A DNA stretch of 64,000 bases. Source: Paralteromonas sediminis (GTDB lineage Bacteria; Pseudomonadota; Gammaproteobacteria; Enterobacterales; Alteromonadaceae). The stretch lies in assembly GCF_003820355.1 (NCBI RefSeq), contig NZ_RPOK01000006.1, positions 124,001 through 188,000 of the forward strand, in the 5' to 3' direction. Shown piece after piece: positions 63,235-64,000 of this stretch. The position numbers and the translations under genes were made by a program. The notes below the pieces were generated by a model, which was not told where the DNA came from, ran no database searches, and saw only the letters and a list, made by a program, of their open reading frames with translations. Position 1 is the stretch's first letter, and each line of letters starts with the position of its first letter.

Positions 63235-64000
63235 CTATTTCAATTGCGTAATGGTATAGCCCTGTTGACTTAGTTGAGTAAGTAAACCATGTTCTCCCGG
63301 CATATGGAGGGCACCCACAAGTACCATTTCCGTTTTGGGCGTCGTCAGCATTTCTTTTATCTCTGGTACCCAATTATTATTGCGTTCCACAAAAATTGCT
63401 TGATAGATATCTGCATATTCTTCTATCCAGGGAGTCAGTCCTATTGCTGCAAGGGTATCCATGTCACCCGCACGCCACGCTTCTTTTAGTTCACCCATTC
63501 TGGATGGGAGGGATTCAAGATCTTTCAGTGTATACAGAATCATTTCATCTTCATCACCTGTCGCCATATTGGCAATAAAGTTTAGCTGTTGTTCTGGCGT
63601 TTCTAACCACTTACGCATTTTGCCATCACCCATTGCCGTGGTGTAATAAAATGCATCCACGCCCTGAGTCGTCAGTCCGATAGCCTGAAACTCTATCATA
63701 GTCAGCGTCAGAGAAAGTAAGGTCGGCTTAAATGTTTCCAGGTTTGCCAATGGTACACCACGTTGCATTAGGTGAGAATTCAGTTTATTGAGCGTCTCTT
63801 TTTGCAACACTTGGTCAATGGTTGTGCCATCGGTATAGGTAAGCATCTCCATGCTTTTCTGTTGCATATCCGGGGAGTTCATTGCTGAAATGTCGGTTTC
63901 AAAAACCATCACCTCGGATGCCTCGTAGGCGGACTGAAATTGTGCTGGTAGAGGATAATCGTCTGGACTTAGGATGTGGATGGTGCCTGCCAGATAAAGT
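63235..64000 (-). CDS. TraB/GumN-family protein, start cut off by the window edge
   Basis: The frame stays open to the window end, where it reads LYLAGTIHILSPDDYPLPAQ, the TraB/GumN signature near the N-terminus. The mature start is therefore outside. An apparent GTG/ATG start near 63912 is internal. The C-terminal motif EMVLVGALHMPGEHGLL (with the conserved GALH) is present. TraB/GumN proteins are putative secreted or membrane-associated hydrolases (erythromycin-esterase/TIKI-like); their role here is unknown. Confidence 0.85.
   Translation of the reverse strand, partial: LYLAGTIHILSPDDYPLPAQFQSAYEASEVMVFETDISAMNSPDMQQKSMEMLTYTDGTTIDQVLQKETLNKLNSHLMQRGVPLANLETFKPTLLSLTLTMIEFQAIGLTTQGVDAFYYTTAMGDGKMRKWLETPEQQLNFIANMATGDEDEMILYTLKDLESLPSRMGELKEAWRAGDMDTLAAIGLTPWIEEYADIYQAIFVERNNNWVPEIKEMLTTPKTEMVLVGALHMPGEHGLLTQLSQQGYTITQLK

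Overview
The window is a gene-dense chromosomal stretch of a motile marine gammaproteobacterium, most likely of the Alteromonadaceae (Alteromonas/Aestuariibacter-like). This rests on gene order and families: a fliM-to-cheW flagellar/chemotaxis cluster with flhF, flhG, parC and parP; a Na+-pumping oxaloacetate decarboxylase; a Vibrio-type TonB2 operon (DUF3450-ttpC-exbB-exbD-tonB-TPR); the enteric-like order recX-alaS-csrA-tRNA-Ser-tRNA-Arg; and holD-rimI-prfC. I found no insertion sequence, prophage or CRISPR array. Gene identities come from reading motifs and order; no database search was possible.

1-16.2 kb is one continuous flagellar/chemotaxis run on the + strand. fliM(end)-fliN-fliO-fliP-fliQ-fliR-flhB ends at a strong terminator. 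flhA-flhF-flhG-fliA follows behind a sigma-54-like promoter. A sigma-28-like promoter overlapping the fliA stop precedes cheY-cheZ-cheA-cheB-parC-parP-cheW-DUF2802. Together these read as a stepwise flagellar cascade: export gate, pole/number control and sigma-28, then chemotaxis signalling and its polar anchoring.

16.2-20.9 kb is a methionine operon, metA followed by a methionine synthase split cleanly into two genes, behind tandem MetJ boxes. 20.9-25.5 kb (minus) holds an orphan periplasmic sugar-binding-like protein and a GNAT-like gene coupled to an M13 peptidase. 25.5-29.4 kb is recX, alaS, csrA and three tRNAs; recA is not beside recX. 29.7-32.9 kb is oadGAB.

32.9-41.0 kb contains pspF-sapABCDF (minus), all closely coupled, diverging from pspABC behind a sigma-54-like promoter. 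41.2-45.2 kb groups amino-acid genes: tyrR, maleylacetoacetate isomerase, an Lrp-type regulator and a Leu/Phe/Val-type dehydrogenase. The small SRP RNA follows, then a ComFB-family gene. 45.6-51.2 kb is the TonB2 system, ending at a terminator, followed by tmcA (minus) and a thioesterase.

53.7-57.7 kb is a TPP-riboswitch-controlled thiamine salvage unit: TonB-dependent receptor, YkoF-like protein, PnuC/PnuT permease and a kinase-fold protein. The last 6 kb hold tRNA-Trp, holD, rimI, prfC, argS, an FMN reductase, a small membrane protein and the start-truncated end of a TraB/GumN-family gene.
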